Assembly (NCBI GenBank): GCA_030431455.1
Contig: JAUIJE010000008.1
Location: forward strand, 248,001 to 312,000
Direction of reading: 5' to 3'
Origin: a bacterium
Lineage (GTDB): Bacteria; Myxococcota; UBA727; JAUIJE01
DNA: 64,000 bases
Below the pieces are notes generated by a model that was given only the letters and a program-made list of their open reading frames with translations, did no database searches and had not been told where the DNA came from. Both the position numbers and the translations under genes were made by a program. Below, one piece after another: positions 31,736-40,021 of this stretch; within the stretch, counting starts at the first letter, position 1; each line of letters starts with the position of its first letter.

Positions 31736-33226
31736 ATGACGGTGACGTTGAGCAAACAAGATTTGGATCGCCCCACCGCGCAGGTGGTGACCCCCGAGAG
31801 TTTCCACCCCGAGCAGCATTTCTACCCGCGCACGCTCAACGCGCAGATTCATCCCTTGGTGGCGTTTTTTATGCGCCTGTCCAAGCTGCGCATCGTCGAG
31901 CGGTACTGCCATCTCAACCCGCAGGTGGATCGCGACGCCCTCACCGAGCTGCTGTCCACCAAGACAAAGGTACTGCATTGGGCCGGCTGCGATCTGTTCT
32001 ACGCCGCCACCGGGTCGGGCGTGCGCCGCATGATCGTGGTCGAGACCAACTCCTGCCCGTCGGGCAACAAGTCGATGCCCTTGCTCAACGAAGAGGACGA
32101 ACAGGGCGGGTACCGCCGCTTGCTCGCCCACGCCTTCGTGCCCCGGGTGCGGGCCAAAAACGACAAGGGCCAGCTCGCGGTCATCTACGACAAGAACTAC
32201 ATCGAAGCGTCCGGCTACGCCGCGGCCATGGCCGACCTGTTCAAGGAGGAGGTGCTGCTCGCCCCCTTTGCCGCCGACGCCGAGGACCCGCCGGTGCGCG
32301 TGGTGGATCGCGCGGTGGAGGTGCGCGGACCGGATGGGGCGTTTGTCCCCATCCGTGGGGCGCTGCGCTACGTGACCCAAAAGCCGTGGAACCGCCTGCC
32401 CCCGACGAGCAAAACGGTGTTGCTCAACCCGGTGATGGCCTGCCTGGCCGGGGGCCGGAACAAGCTGATGGCGTCCAAGGCCTACGAGCTGTTCAACGCG
32501 GAGATCAAAGCCGCGGGCCTGGTCATCCGCCAGCCCGAGACCATCCGCGACGTGACCATCGACGAGGTGCCGTTGTGGGTCGCCCGCTTTGGGGGGCAGG
32601 CGGTGGTCAAAAATCCCTACAGCAACGCCGGCCAAGGGGTGTGGACCATCACCTGCGACGAGGACCTCGAGGAGTTTTCCGAGGCCGAACACAGCTATGG
32701 CCAGTTCATCGTGCAGGCGCTGATCGGCAACGCCGAGTGGAGCTCGCGCCAAGAGGGGTCGCGCTTTTACCACGTGGGCACGATGCCGGATAAGAAGGGG
32801 CGGATGTTCGCCGCCGACCTGCGCATGATGGTGTGCTCGGGCCCGGACGGCTTTGTGCCGCTCTCGGTGTACGCGCGACGGGCCAAAGCCCCCCTCGCCC
32901 GGTCCCTCGACGGGGGCGCGTCGAGCTGGGACATGCTCGGCACCAACCTGTCGGAAAAAAACCTCGACGGGTCGTGGTCGGCCGACACCGAGCGGCTGCT
33001 GCTCATGGACCGGCGCGACTTCAACCGCCTGGGGCTCGGGCCGGACGATTTGCTCGAGGCCTATGTCCAGACCGTGCTCAGCGTGGTGGCCATCGACCGG
33101 CTGGCACGGAAGCTGCTCAACCAAAAGGGTGGTTTGAAAAAGCGCTTGTTCCGTTCGCTCAACGACGACGACGCGTTGGTGAACGAAGTGCAGCGCGGCC
33201 TCGGGGAGGATGCCACCGCCCCCTAG
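31736..33226 (+). CDS. ATP-grasp-like protein, unknown substrate
   Basis: 496 residues. Core residues of an ATP-grasp fold appear in GGQAVVKNPYSNAGQGVWTI (Lys-containing strand and Gly-rich loop) and in FIVQALIGNAEWSS and MFAADLRMMV (Arg/metal region). The N-terminal half includes HWAGCDLFYAA and VVETNSCPSGNKSMPLL, well formed but not assignable. The start ATG follows AGGGAGGG. Neighbours are the divergent aspartoacylase-like hydrolase and the CBS protein 21 bases downstream. It may ligate an amino acid to a carboxylate. Confidence 0.6.
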   Translation: MTVTLSKQDLDRPTAQVVTPESFHPEQHFYPRTLNAQIHPLVAFFMRLSKLRIVERYCHLNPQVDRDALTELLSTKTKVLHWAGCDLFYAATGSGVRRMIVVETNSCPSGNKSMPLLNEEDEQGGYRRLLAHAFVPRVRAKNDKGQLAVIYDKNYIEASGYAAAMADLFKEEVLLAPFAADAEDPPVRVVDRAVEVRGPDGAFVPIRGALRYVTQKPWNRLPPTSKTVLLNPVMACLAGGRNKLMASKAYELFNAEIKAAGLVIRQPETIRDVTIDEVPLWVARFGGQAVVKNPYSNAGQGVWTITCDEDLEEFSEAEHSYGQFIVQALIGNAEWSSRQEGSRFYHVGTMPDKKGRMFAADLRMMVCSGPDGFVPLSVYARRAKAPLARSLDGGASSWDMLGTNLSEKNLDGSWSADTERLLLMDRRDFNRLGLGPDDLLEAYVQTVLSVVAIDRLARKLLNQKGGLKKRLFRSLNDDDALVNEVQRGLGEDATAP

Positions 33227-33247
33227 CCCGGCCACGGGGAGGTGCGC

Positions 33248-33715
33248 ATGTCGGCCGAACGGAAAAATCTCCGCGACCTCACGGTGGACGCGTTCATGAG
33301 CCGCGACCCCTTGGTGTTCGCGGCCGACCTGCCCGCGACCGAGGCCATCCACGCGTTGGTCGAACAAGACGTGTCAGGCGCCCCCGTCCTCGATGAGCGG
33401 CGCCGGGTGATCGGCTTTTTGTCGGCCAAAGACTGCATGCTCGCGGTGCGCGGGGCCCTGTACTTTGGGCTGCCCCCCGGCTTCGTCGTCGGGGACCTGA
33501 TGACCGCGCCGGTGGAGACGATCTTTGTCCACACCCCGTTGGTCGAGGCCGCGGAGCGGTTTTCCATTCGGCCCTACCGGCGCCTCCCGGTGGTCGACGA
33601 GCAACACCAACTCGCGGGGGTCATCCGGCGCCACCACGTGTTGCAGGCCTACCTCGAACACTTCGGCACGTTCACCGGACCGGCGCAAAAAGCCAACGCG
33701 CGGTTTCCCCACTGA
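33248..33715 (+). CDS. Tandem CBS-domain protein
   Basis: 155 residues with two CBS motifs: VDAFMSRDPLVFAADLPATE ... DVSGAPVLDERRRVIGFLS, and VGDLMTAPVETIFVHTPLVE ... YRRLPVVDEQHQLAGVI. Stand-alone pairs form an adenosyl-nucleotide-binding sensor disc. ATG at 33248 has GGGGAGG 5-6 bases upstream; a GTG two codons earlier is less likely. It is co-oriented with the ATP-grasp gene (21 bases), so it may sense energy state for it. Confidence 0.85.
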   Translation: MSAERKNLRDLTVDAFMSRDPLVFAADLPATEAIHALVEQDVSGAPVLDERRRVIGFLSAKDCMLAVRGALYFGLPPGFVVGDLMTAPVETIFVHTPLVEAAERFSIRPYRRLPVVDEQHQLAGVIRRHHVLQAYLEHFGTFTGPAQKANARFPH

Positions 33716-33834
33716 CCGGACCATCGCGCCACCTCCCCCCGACGGTCCGCGTCTCCCCCGAGGGTGTTGACAGCCCCCCCGTCGATCCCCCATGCCTGCC
33801 CCGGGCGCGGTCGTCCCCGCGCCGCCGAGGCAGG

Positions 33835-35472
33835 ATGACGGAAAAGACGAACCAGACCGCCCCGAAGTCACGTCGCGCGCTCCGCAAAGGAGCGACATTG
33901 GGCAAGTACCGGGTGCGGCGCCGCATCGCCAGCGGCGGGTTCGCCGACGTGTACGAAGCCGACGACACCATCGAGGGGGTCAAGGTCGCCCTCAAGCTCC
34001 CCCACCCCGAGGAGCTCCGCGGCGACGGTCAAAAAGTGTTACTGCAAGAGATTCGCATCCTCGCGTCGCTCAAGCACCCCCACATCATGCCCCTCAAAGA
34101 CGCGGCGATGATCGACGACCGGTTCGTCATCGCGATGCCGTTGTCCAAAGAGAGTCTCGAAGAGCGCATGCGCCGCCGGCTCTCGCGGGAGCGCGCCCTC
34201 AAGTACGCCGAGGGCCTGTGCGCGGGCTTGGCCCACGCGCACGATCGCAAGATCATCCACTGCGATCTCAAGCCCCAGAATCTCTTGCTCACCGACGACG
34301 ACGAGCTGCGCATCGCCGACTTTGGCATCGCCAAGATGGCGCTCACCACCCGCACGGTCAAAGGCAGCGGGGCCGGCACCGTCGGGTACCTCGCGCCCGA
34401 GCAGCCCCACGGGCGGCTGTCCGCCCGCACCGACGTGTTCGCGGCCGGACTGGTGCTCTACGAGCTGTTCTCCAAAGAGCTGCCGGTGTGGCCCTTCACC
34501 TGGCCCCCCCTCGGCGAAAGCCGCATCCGCGAACGCTTCTCCCCCGACATCTTGCGCTGGTTGCGCATCGCGCTCTCCCCCGCGCCCAAGGACCGCTACA
34601 AAGACGGCGGCGAGATGCTCGACGCGCTGCGCGTGGCCATGGCCCAAAAAGCCGTGTCCGAAGCCGCGCCGCGCGCCACCGGCAAAAGCCGCGCGCCCCG
34701 GGTGCACGCCGGGCTGAGCCTCGACAACCCCGAGGTCATCACCGTGCCCGAGGGCGAGGTGGTGGTGTACACGCACCGCGCGCCCGGGGCCCGCAAGGGC
34801 AAGAACGAAGACGCGGTGGCGGTCCTGCGCGGCAAGGGCAGCACCATGCTCGTCGTCGCCGACGGCGCGGGCGGCTATGCCCACGGCGAACGCGCCGCGG
34901 CCACCGCGGTGAAGTGTTTTTCCAAGGCCCAGACCGAGCTCAAGACGCTCAACGCCGACGGCGTGCTCGGGGTGCTCGCCGACGCCCACCAACGGGTCAA
35001 ACGCATCGGGCGCCGGGCGGGCACGACCTGCTCGGTGGTCACGATCAAAAAAGACAGCTTCCGTTGCTTCTACGCGGGGGACTCGGTGGCCCGGGTGTAC
35101 TCGTCGCGCGGGCACGAAGTGTTCCGGCTCGCGCCCCACTCCCCCCTCGGGGACGCGGAGCGTTCGGGCCTGATCACCGTCGACAAACGCACCCGCAAGC
35201 GCGAGCGCAACGTGGTCTCGACCCTGCTCGGCCACGAAGAGCTCCGGGTCGAGGTGTGCATGTGGCGGCCCCTGCTCGCGGGCGAGACGTTGGTGCTCGG
35301 CACCGACGGGCTGTGGGACAACACCGACATGGAAGACATCGGCAAGCTGCTGACCGCCACCGACCTCGGGGCGGTGGCCGAGCGCCTGGTCGAGGTCACC
35401 CGGGGCCACGCCCTCGACGGCACCGGGGTCGCCGACGACACGACCTTCGCGCTGTTCCGCAAAAAGGCCTGA
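33835..35472 (+). CDS. Ser/Thr protein kinase fused to a PP2C-type phosphatase
   Basis: 545 residues. Kinase domain (about 22-270): IASGGFADVYEA (Gly loop), VALKLP (Lys), HCDLKPQNLLL (catalytic loop, HCD in place of HRD) and DFGIAKM, with YLAPEQ as the APE-type motif. PP2C domain (about 300-545): NEDAVAV, VVADGAGGYAHGE (metal Asp), CFYAGDSVARVYS, LVLGTDGLWDN and GVADDTTFALF, the usual metal-binding aspartates. One chain therefore holds opposing activities, perhaps a self-limiting switch. The intergenic DNA before it (33716-33834) is C-rich without clear signals. Confidence 0.9.
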   Translation: MTEKTNQTAPKSRRALRKGATLGKYRVRRRIASGGFADVYEADDTIEGVKVALKLPHPEELRGDGQKVLLQEIRILASLKHPHIMPLKDAAMIDDRFVIAMPLSKESLEERMRRRLSRERALKYAEGLCAGLAHAHDRKIIHCDLKPQNLLLTDDDELRIADFGIAKMALTTRTVKGSGAGTVGYLAPEQPHGRLSARTDVFAAGLVLYELFSKELPVWPFTWPPLGESRIRERFSPDILRWLRIALSPAPKDRYKDGGEMLDALRVAMAQKAVSEAAPRATGKSRAPRVHAGLSLDNPEVITVPEGEVVVYTHRAPGARKGKNEDAVAVLRGKGSTMLVVADGAGGYAHGERAAATAVKCFSKAQTELKTLNADGVLGVLADAHQRVKRIGRRAGTTCSVVTIKKDSFRCFYAGDSVARVYSSRGHEVFRLAPHSPLGDAERSGLITVDKRTRKRERNVVSTLLGHEELRVEVCMWRPLLAGETLVLGTDGLWDNTDMEDIGKLLTATDLGAVAERLVEVTRGHALDGTGVADDTTFALFRKKA

Positions 35473-35669
35473 GCCGGGCCTCGTCCGGGGCAAAAAGGGC
35501 CGATGGTGGGGCGTTTTGGGACCCCAGTCTGCGGGGCGGGGCCCGGGGTTGGCCGGGGTGCGCCGCCCCCGATGCGGCCGGGACGCCGCCGCCCCCGCCC
35601 AGGCATGCATCTACATTGGCACGGCCCGTGCTCAAAGCCGGACATTCCCTGTTCACCCCGGAGCCGTTG

Positions 35670-35954
35670 ATGCCCAAACTGAACCTCGCCCTGTCCTCGT
35701 TCCTCGTCGCCACCGCCCTCGCCTTGCCCGCGCAGGCCGACGACACCGCCGCCCAAAAGACCGCGGCCGAGGAGGGCGGCGACGAGGACGCGCCCAAGGC
35801 CAAAGGCAAAGCCAAGCCCAAAGCGAAGGCAAAGGCCAAAGCCAAGAAGAAGGCCAAGGCGAAGAAAAAAGCCAAGGCCAAGAAGAAGGCCAAGAAGATG
35901 GAAAAGAAGAAGAAACAGGGCAAGAAGAGCAACGCCGCCCAGAAGAAGAAATAG
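35670..35954 (+). CDS. Exported Lys/Ala-repeat protein
   Basis: 94 residues. A signal peptide (NLALSSFLVATALALPAQA, cleavage near residue 22) is followed by an acidic stretch (EEGGDEDA) and then a highly basic Ala-Lys repeat (KAKAKAKAKKKAKAKKKAK and similar) to the end. Similar repeats occur in histone-H1-like proteins, but a signal peptide argues for a periplasmic or surface location, binding polyanions such as LPS or DNA. The codon mix (AAG/AAA, GCC) is maintained, so the repeat is not just slippage of one unit. Confidence 0.6.
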   Translation: MPKLNLALSSFLVATALALPAQADDTAAQKTAAEEGGDEDAPKAKGKAKPKAKAKAKAKKKAKAKKKAKAKKKAKKMEKKKKQGKKSNAAQKKK

Positions 35955-36014
35955 GGCCGAAAAGGGCGCGCCGTCTCTGTTTCTCCTCGTAAGCTGGGAT
36001 GGAGGAGGCCGCCC

Positions 36015-36938
36015 ATGCATCTGTACATCGTCGTCAACGATGCCCGCGAGGTCGAGCAAGGGTCTGCCACCCGGCGCTTCGCCGACCGGGCCGAGGCGCT
36101 GTTCGACGAAGTCACGGTGGTCGGGGTCACCGACTTTGAGGTGACCTCGGCCCAGCGCATCATGGTGCGCTCCGGGCCGGAGACCCCGCGCCCCCTCGAC
36201 GAGAACACCGCGGTCTTGGTCCGCACCAGCCCCGGCCGGGACCTGATGCGCTGGCAGGAGCACGCCACCTGCCTGTCCCTGCTGCAGACCGCGGCCGAGC
36301 ACGGGGCCAAGGTCGAGAACAGCCCCATGGGACTGCATCGGGCGAGCAGCAAGCTGTACCTGCACCGGCTCGACCCCGAGATCGCGGCCCCGAGTTTTAT
36401 CAGCGCCCACCCCGCGGCCCTCGAGTCGTACGTCGACAAAGCCAAAGGGCGGGTGGTGCTCAAGCCGTTGCGGGGCAGCATGGGCCACGACGTGTTCGTC
36501 GTCGACAAAGACCAGCGCGAGAACCTCCACGCGATCCTCGCCCACCTCACCCGGGTGGGCTACGTGGTGGCCCAGCCGTTCTTGCCCGAGGTCACCGGCG
36601 GGGACCTGCGCGTCATCGTGCTCGACGGGGACGTGCTGTCGGTGGGCGGGGAGTTCGCCGCCGTCCGCCGGGTGCCCCAAAAAGGGTCGTTCCGGGCCAA
36701 TGTGCATGCAGGGGCTCGGGCCGTGCCCGCGACCTTGTCCGCGGCGGTGAAAGACCGCGCCCGGCGCATCAGCGCCCAGCTCGTCGACGACGGGGTGCGC
36801 TTCGCGGGCCTCGACTTCGTCGGGGACACGCTCATCGAGGCGAACGTGTTTTCGCCCGGCGGTCTCACCGACACCGACGCGTTTTACGGCGTGGACTTCA
36901 CCAGTGAAGCCCTCCGCCGGCTCTACGGCTTGTCTTGA
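36015..36938 (+). CDS. ATP-grasp ligase, GshB/RimK-like
   Basis: 307 residues. Pre-ATP-grasp part (1-110) with VLVRTSPGRDLMRWQ and ENSPMGLHRASSKLYLHRL. The ATP-grasp core shows GRVVLKPLRGSMGHDVFVVD (Lys and Gly loop), VVAQPFLPEVTGGDLRVIVL (Arg) and LDFVGDTLIEANVFSPGGL, the Glu-x-Asn metal-binding motif of glutathione synthetase followed by SPGG. Similar to prokaryotic GshB or RimK-type glutamate ligases; the peptide substrate cannot be told. The start ATG follows GGAGG. Monocistronic, convergent with rpsU. Confidence 0.78.
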   Translation: MHLYIVVNDAREVEQGSATRRFADRAEALFDEVTVVGVTDFEVTSAQRIMVRSGPETPRPLDENTAVLVRTSPGRDLMRWQEHATCLSLLQTAAEHGAKVENSPMGLHRASSKLYLHRLDPEIAAPSFISAHPAALESYVDKAKGRVVLKPLRGSMGHDVFVVDKDQRENLHAILAHLTRVGYVVAQPFLPEVTGGDLRVIVLDGDVLSVGGEFAAVRRVPQKGSFRANVHAGARAVPATLSAAVKDRARRISAQLVDDGVRFAGLDFVGDTLIEANVFSPGGLTDTDAFYGVDFTSEALRRLYGLS

Positions 36939-36945
36939 GCGCGGC

Positions 36946-37140
36946 TCAGCGGCTCGCGCGCCGGGCCTTGTTGGCCCGACGACGGGCCACGATCGCCTTT
37001 TCCTTTTTGGCCTCGGACGGCTTTTTGTAGTGACGGCGGCGTTTCAGTTCGCGCATCAGGCCCGACGACTCGATCTTGCGCTGGAAGCGACGGACCGCGC
37101 GGTCGACCGGTTCGCCATCTCGTACGTTCACCTGGGTCAC
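36946..37140 (-). CDS. rpsU: 30S ribosomal protein S21
   Basis: 64 residues, the usual S21 size: VNVRDGEPVDRAVRRFQRKI then SSGLMRELKRRRHYKKPSE and a basic Lys/Arg tail (ARRRANKARRAS). It binds the 30S platform near the anti-Shine-Dalgarno and helps initiation. GTG at 37140 is preceded by GGAGGG. The gene stands alone here, not in the rpsU-dnaG-rpoD order of enterobacteria. Confidence 0.95.
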   Translation of the reverse strand: MTQVNVRDGEPVDRAVRRFQRKIESSGLMRELKRRRHYKKPSEAKKEKAIVARRRANKARRASR

Positions 37141-37363
37141 GGTGCCCTCCTTGGGCCACGGGGCGGTTCCGACGCCCCGCTGTCTGGGATGGCCCGCGGG
37201 CGCGGACCGGCAGGGACGGAGCAGTCCGCGTGCCAGCTCGGCGGCCGCGTTCCCATGCGGGCCCCGGTCGGGCTCGCCGCGCACAGTGGGGATTTTTGAC
37301 CCACCGGCCCGCGGCCCGGGCTTGGTTTTTTTTCCCCGCCGGGTGCACTAACCGCCGGTCACG

Positions 37364-38500
37364 ATGCCGAAAAAACCGATTTGGACCCGGCCCATCCGCA
37401 GCGTGGGCGAACTGCTCGGCGCCAAACAATACGGCCCGGTGGGTCGGCCCCCCGGCGCCCTGCGCAAGAGCGAACCCCAGGCCCAGCCGGCCAAGATCCG
37501 CGCCCTCTGCTACGGCCCCGGCGGGGTGGTCTCGAGCGAGGACACCCTCGAGGAGGCCCTGGCCCGGCGCGGGGAGGCCGCGGTGGTCTGGATCGACGTG
37601 GTCGGGCCGCACGACAGCCAAGCCCTCCGGGTGCTCGGGCAAGCGCTCGATTTGCACCCCCTCTCGCTCGAGGACGCGCAGCACCTGCACCAGCGGCCGA
37701 AGTTCGACGAGTACGAGGCGCACGACTACGTCGCCCTGCGGTTGGTGCACGCCGAGGACACGTTCTCCACCGAACAGATCAGCCTGTTCCTCGCCGAGGG
37801 CTGTGTGGTCACCGTGCAGGAACATGAAGCGGACTGCTTCGACGAGGTGCGCAAACGCATCAAAGGGGGCCGGCACCGCATCACCCACAGCGGGCCCGAT
37901 TACCTCCTGTACGCCTTGGTCGACGCGGTGGTCGACCACAGCTTCCCCGCGCTCGAGCGCATCGGGGACCGGCTGGAGACCCTCGAGGACCGGGTGCTCG
38001 CCTCGCCCACCGAGGAGGTGGTGGCGGACCTGCACCTGATTCGGCGCGAGCTGCTCGCGTTTCGCAAAGCGGTGTGGCCGCTGCGTGACGCGCTCTCGCT
38101 CATCTACCGGGAGGAGCGCATCCGGCTTCTGCCCCAGACCCAAGTGTTCTTCCGCGACGCCTACGACCACGCGGTCCAGGCCCTGGACATCATCGAATCG
38201 TTCCGGGAGATGGCCTCGAGTTTGCTCGACCTCTACCTGTCCGCGGTCAGTCACCGCATGAACGACACCATGAAGGTCCTGACCATCATCACCACGATTT
38301 TTGTCCCCCTCGGCTTTCTCGCCGGCCTGTACGGCATGAACTTCGACCCCGCCCAGCCCGGCAACATGCCCGAGCTGTCTCGGCCCTACGCCTACCCCAT
38401 GCTCCTCGGCACCATGGGCCTGCTCGCCACCGCCATGCTGTTCGGGTTTTGGCGCATCGGCTGGATCGGCAACCGCAAACCCCCGGAGCCCAAGTCGTGA
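37364..38500 (+). CDS. corA: CorA-family magnesium/cobalt transporter
   Basis: 378 residues. A soluble alpha/beta N-terminal funnel (HPLSLEDAQHLHQRPKFDEY is a family hallmark) leads to the long helix (SHRMNDTMKVLTIITTIFVP), TM1, the signature YGMNF (LAGLYGMNFDP) and TM2 ending in a basic tail. Passive Mg2+ channel of the inner membrane. It is co-transcribed with the downstream MscS-type gene (GTGA overlap), linking ion and osmotic homeostasis. The intergenic region 37141-37363 to rpsU is gene-free. Confidence 0.93.
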   Translation: MPKKPIWTRPIRSVGELLGAKQYGPVGRPPGALRKSEPQAQPAKIRALCYGPGGVVSSEDTLEEALARRGEAAVVWIDVVGPHDSQALRVLGQALDLHPLSLEDAQHLHQRPKFDEYEAHDYVALRLVHAEDTFSTEQISLFLAEGCVVTVQEHEADCFDEVRKRIKGGRHRITHSGPDYLLYALVDAVVDHSFPALERIGDRLETLEDRVLASPTEEVVADLHLIRRELLAFRKAVWPLRDALSLIYREERIRLLPQTQVFFRDAYDHAVQALDIIESFREMASSLLDLYLSAVSHRMNDTMKVLTIITTIFVPLGFLAGLYGMNFDPAQPGNMPELSRPYAYPMLLGTMGLLATAMLFGFWRIGWIGNRKPPEPKS

Positions 38501-39408
38501 ACTCCGACTTCTCCAAGCTCATGAACATGGAGCTATTCCCCATTGCTGGGCAGACCATCCATGTCTCGAGCCTGGTGTTGGCGTTGGTGGTGCTGCTCCT
38601 CGGCTGGGCCTTGTCCCGGGCGGTGGACTGGACCGTGCGCCGCGCCCTCAACCGCCGCCTCAGCGCCCACGAGGGGGGCGTGCGCGCCACCGGCCGCCTC
38701 GTGCGCTACCTGGTGTTGGCCGGGACCCTCGCCGCCGCCCTCAACGTGCTCGGCATCAACATCAGCAGCCTGTTCGCAGCGGGGGCGATCTTCGCGGTCG
38801 GCATCGGCTTCGCGATGCAAAACATCGCGCAAAACTTCGTCAGCGGGGTCATCCTTCTCGTCGAGCGATCGATCAAACCCGGTGACGTTCTCCACGTCGA
38901 AGGCCGGTTTGTGACCGTGACCCACATGGGCATCCGGGCCACGGTGGCCCGCACCCCCGACGAGGAAGAGATCATCATTCCCAACTCGTCGTTGGTGCAG
39001 TCATCCGTGATCAACTTCACCATGTCGGACCCGGTGCTGCGGCTCCGGGCCCAGGTGGGGGTGAGCTACGACTCGGACATGCGCCAGGTCCGCCGGGTGC
39101 TCGAGGAGTGCGCGGCGAAGTTCACCCCCCAGGTCAAAGACCCCGAGCCGGTGGTGGTGCTGCTCGACTTTGGGGACTCCGCGGTGGTCTGGGAGGTCTC
39201 GGTGTACATCCCTTCTCCGTCCAATGCCTTTGCGCTGCGGGGTCAGCTGCGGGAGTTGGTGTGGTTCGCCCTGAAGGACGCCCACATCACCATCGCGTTC
39301 CCCCAACTCGACGTGCACTTTGATGGTGAACGAGCGCCGTTGTCGTTGGCCTGGCCCCCCGACGTGGCCGGTCCGAGACCGGGCAATGCGTCGTCCTCAA
39401 CCCCCTGA
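38497..39408 (+). CDS. Small-conductance mechanosensitive channel (MscS family)
   Basis: 303 residues. Three predicted membrane helices: about 20-40, 65-85 and the pore helix AAGAIFAVGIGFAMQNIAQN with the Gly/Ala pattern of MscS TM3. The beta domain follows as FVSGVILLVERSIKPGDVLH then IIIPNSSLV (the family IPNS motif). Pressure-gated release valve of the inner membrane. The GTG start overlaps the corA stop by 4 bases. The C-terminus is Pro/Ser rich. Length is near E. coli MscS (286). Confidence 0.9.
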   Translation: MNSDFSKLMNMELFPIAGQTIHVSSLVLALVVLLLGWALSRAVDWTVRRALNRRLSAHEGGVRATGRLVRYLVLAGTLAAALNVLGINISSLFAAGAIFAVGIGFAMQNIAQNFVSGVILLVERSIKPGDVLHVEGRFVTVTHMGIRATVARTPDEEEIIIPNSSLVQSSVINFTMSDPVLRLRAQVGVSYDSDMRQVRRVLEECAAKFTPQVKDPEPVVVLLDFGDSAVVWEVSVYIPSPSNAFALRGQLRELVWFALKDAHITIAFPQLDVHFDGERAPLSLAWPPDVAGPRPGNASSSTP

Positions 39409-39417
39409 GCCGGTCGC

Positions 39418-39957
39418 TCAGACCCCGCTGACGAGCTCGGCGGTGATGGTCAGGGTCACGTCGGCCTTCACCGTGGTGTCCTCTTCCGGGGGGGCGCCGC
39501 TCGCCTCGGTGGTGAAGCTCATGGTCTCGGCTTTGACGTAATCGGCGAGGTTGTCGTCGGTGAGTTCGAGGTCCACCGAGGTCGCGCCCGCGGGGATGTC
39601 CACCTCGCCGATGAGGGTGCGCGACAGGTCGGGGGCCTCGACGTAGAATGACACGCTGTCCATAAAATCGAGGCTCGCCCCCGACGGCGCGGTCGCACTC
39701 AGGCTGAACGCGGTGACGTAGGCCTCGGTGACCCGGTCCTTCTCCGCGTTGTTGTTCTCGAACTCTTGGGTCGAAGACAGGTCAAAGCCGCTGAAGCCGC
39801 TGAACGCGGGAATGCTCGACAGCACCCCGCCGAGCAGGCCTTGCCCCTCGATCACGGTCTCGCCCTCGAGGGGCACGTCGAACGTCACCGCCCCACCGCA
39901 CGCCACCGTGGGCACAACCCCGCCGGCCAATGCCAATAAAATTGCAACTCGTGTCAT
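39418..39957 (-). CDS. Predicted lipoprotein, unknown
   Basis: 179 residues. The signal peptide (TRVAILLALAGGVVPT) ends with VAC, a lipobox; the mature protein is all-beta and acidic, rich in Thr/Val/Asp, with no cysteine after the anchor (SVSFYVEAPDLSRTLIGEVD, SVDLELTDDNLADYVKAE). No family recognised; similar short beta-sandwich lipoproteins are common in myxobacteria. Convergent with the mscS-like gene. Confidence 0.65.
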   Translation of the reverse strand: MTRVAILLALAGGVVPTVACGGAVTFDVPLEGETVIEGQGLLGGVLSSIPAFSGFSGFDLSSTQEFENNNAEKDRVTEAYVTAFSLSATAPSGASLDFMDSVSFYVEAPDLSRTLIGEVDIPAGATSVDLELTDDNLADYVKAETMSFTTEASGAPPEEDTTVKADVTLTITAELVSGV

Positions 39958-40021
39958 GAATCGAAGTGTAACGATCTCGCCGCCGGTCTCAACCCGGGCC
40001 TTCGCCGTGTCTCGCCTTGGC

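Noticed and set aside
33792-35669. Long plus-strand frame over the kinase-PP2C gene
   Set aside because: Arg/Pro-rich shadow of another frame; only its end (35670-35954) is a real gene.
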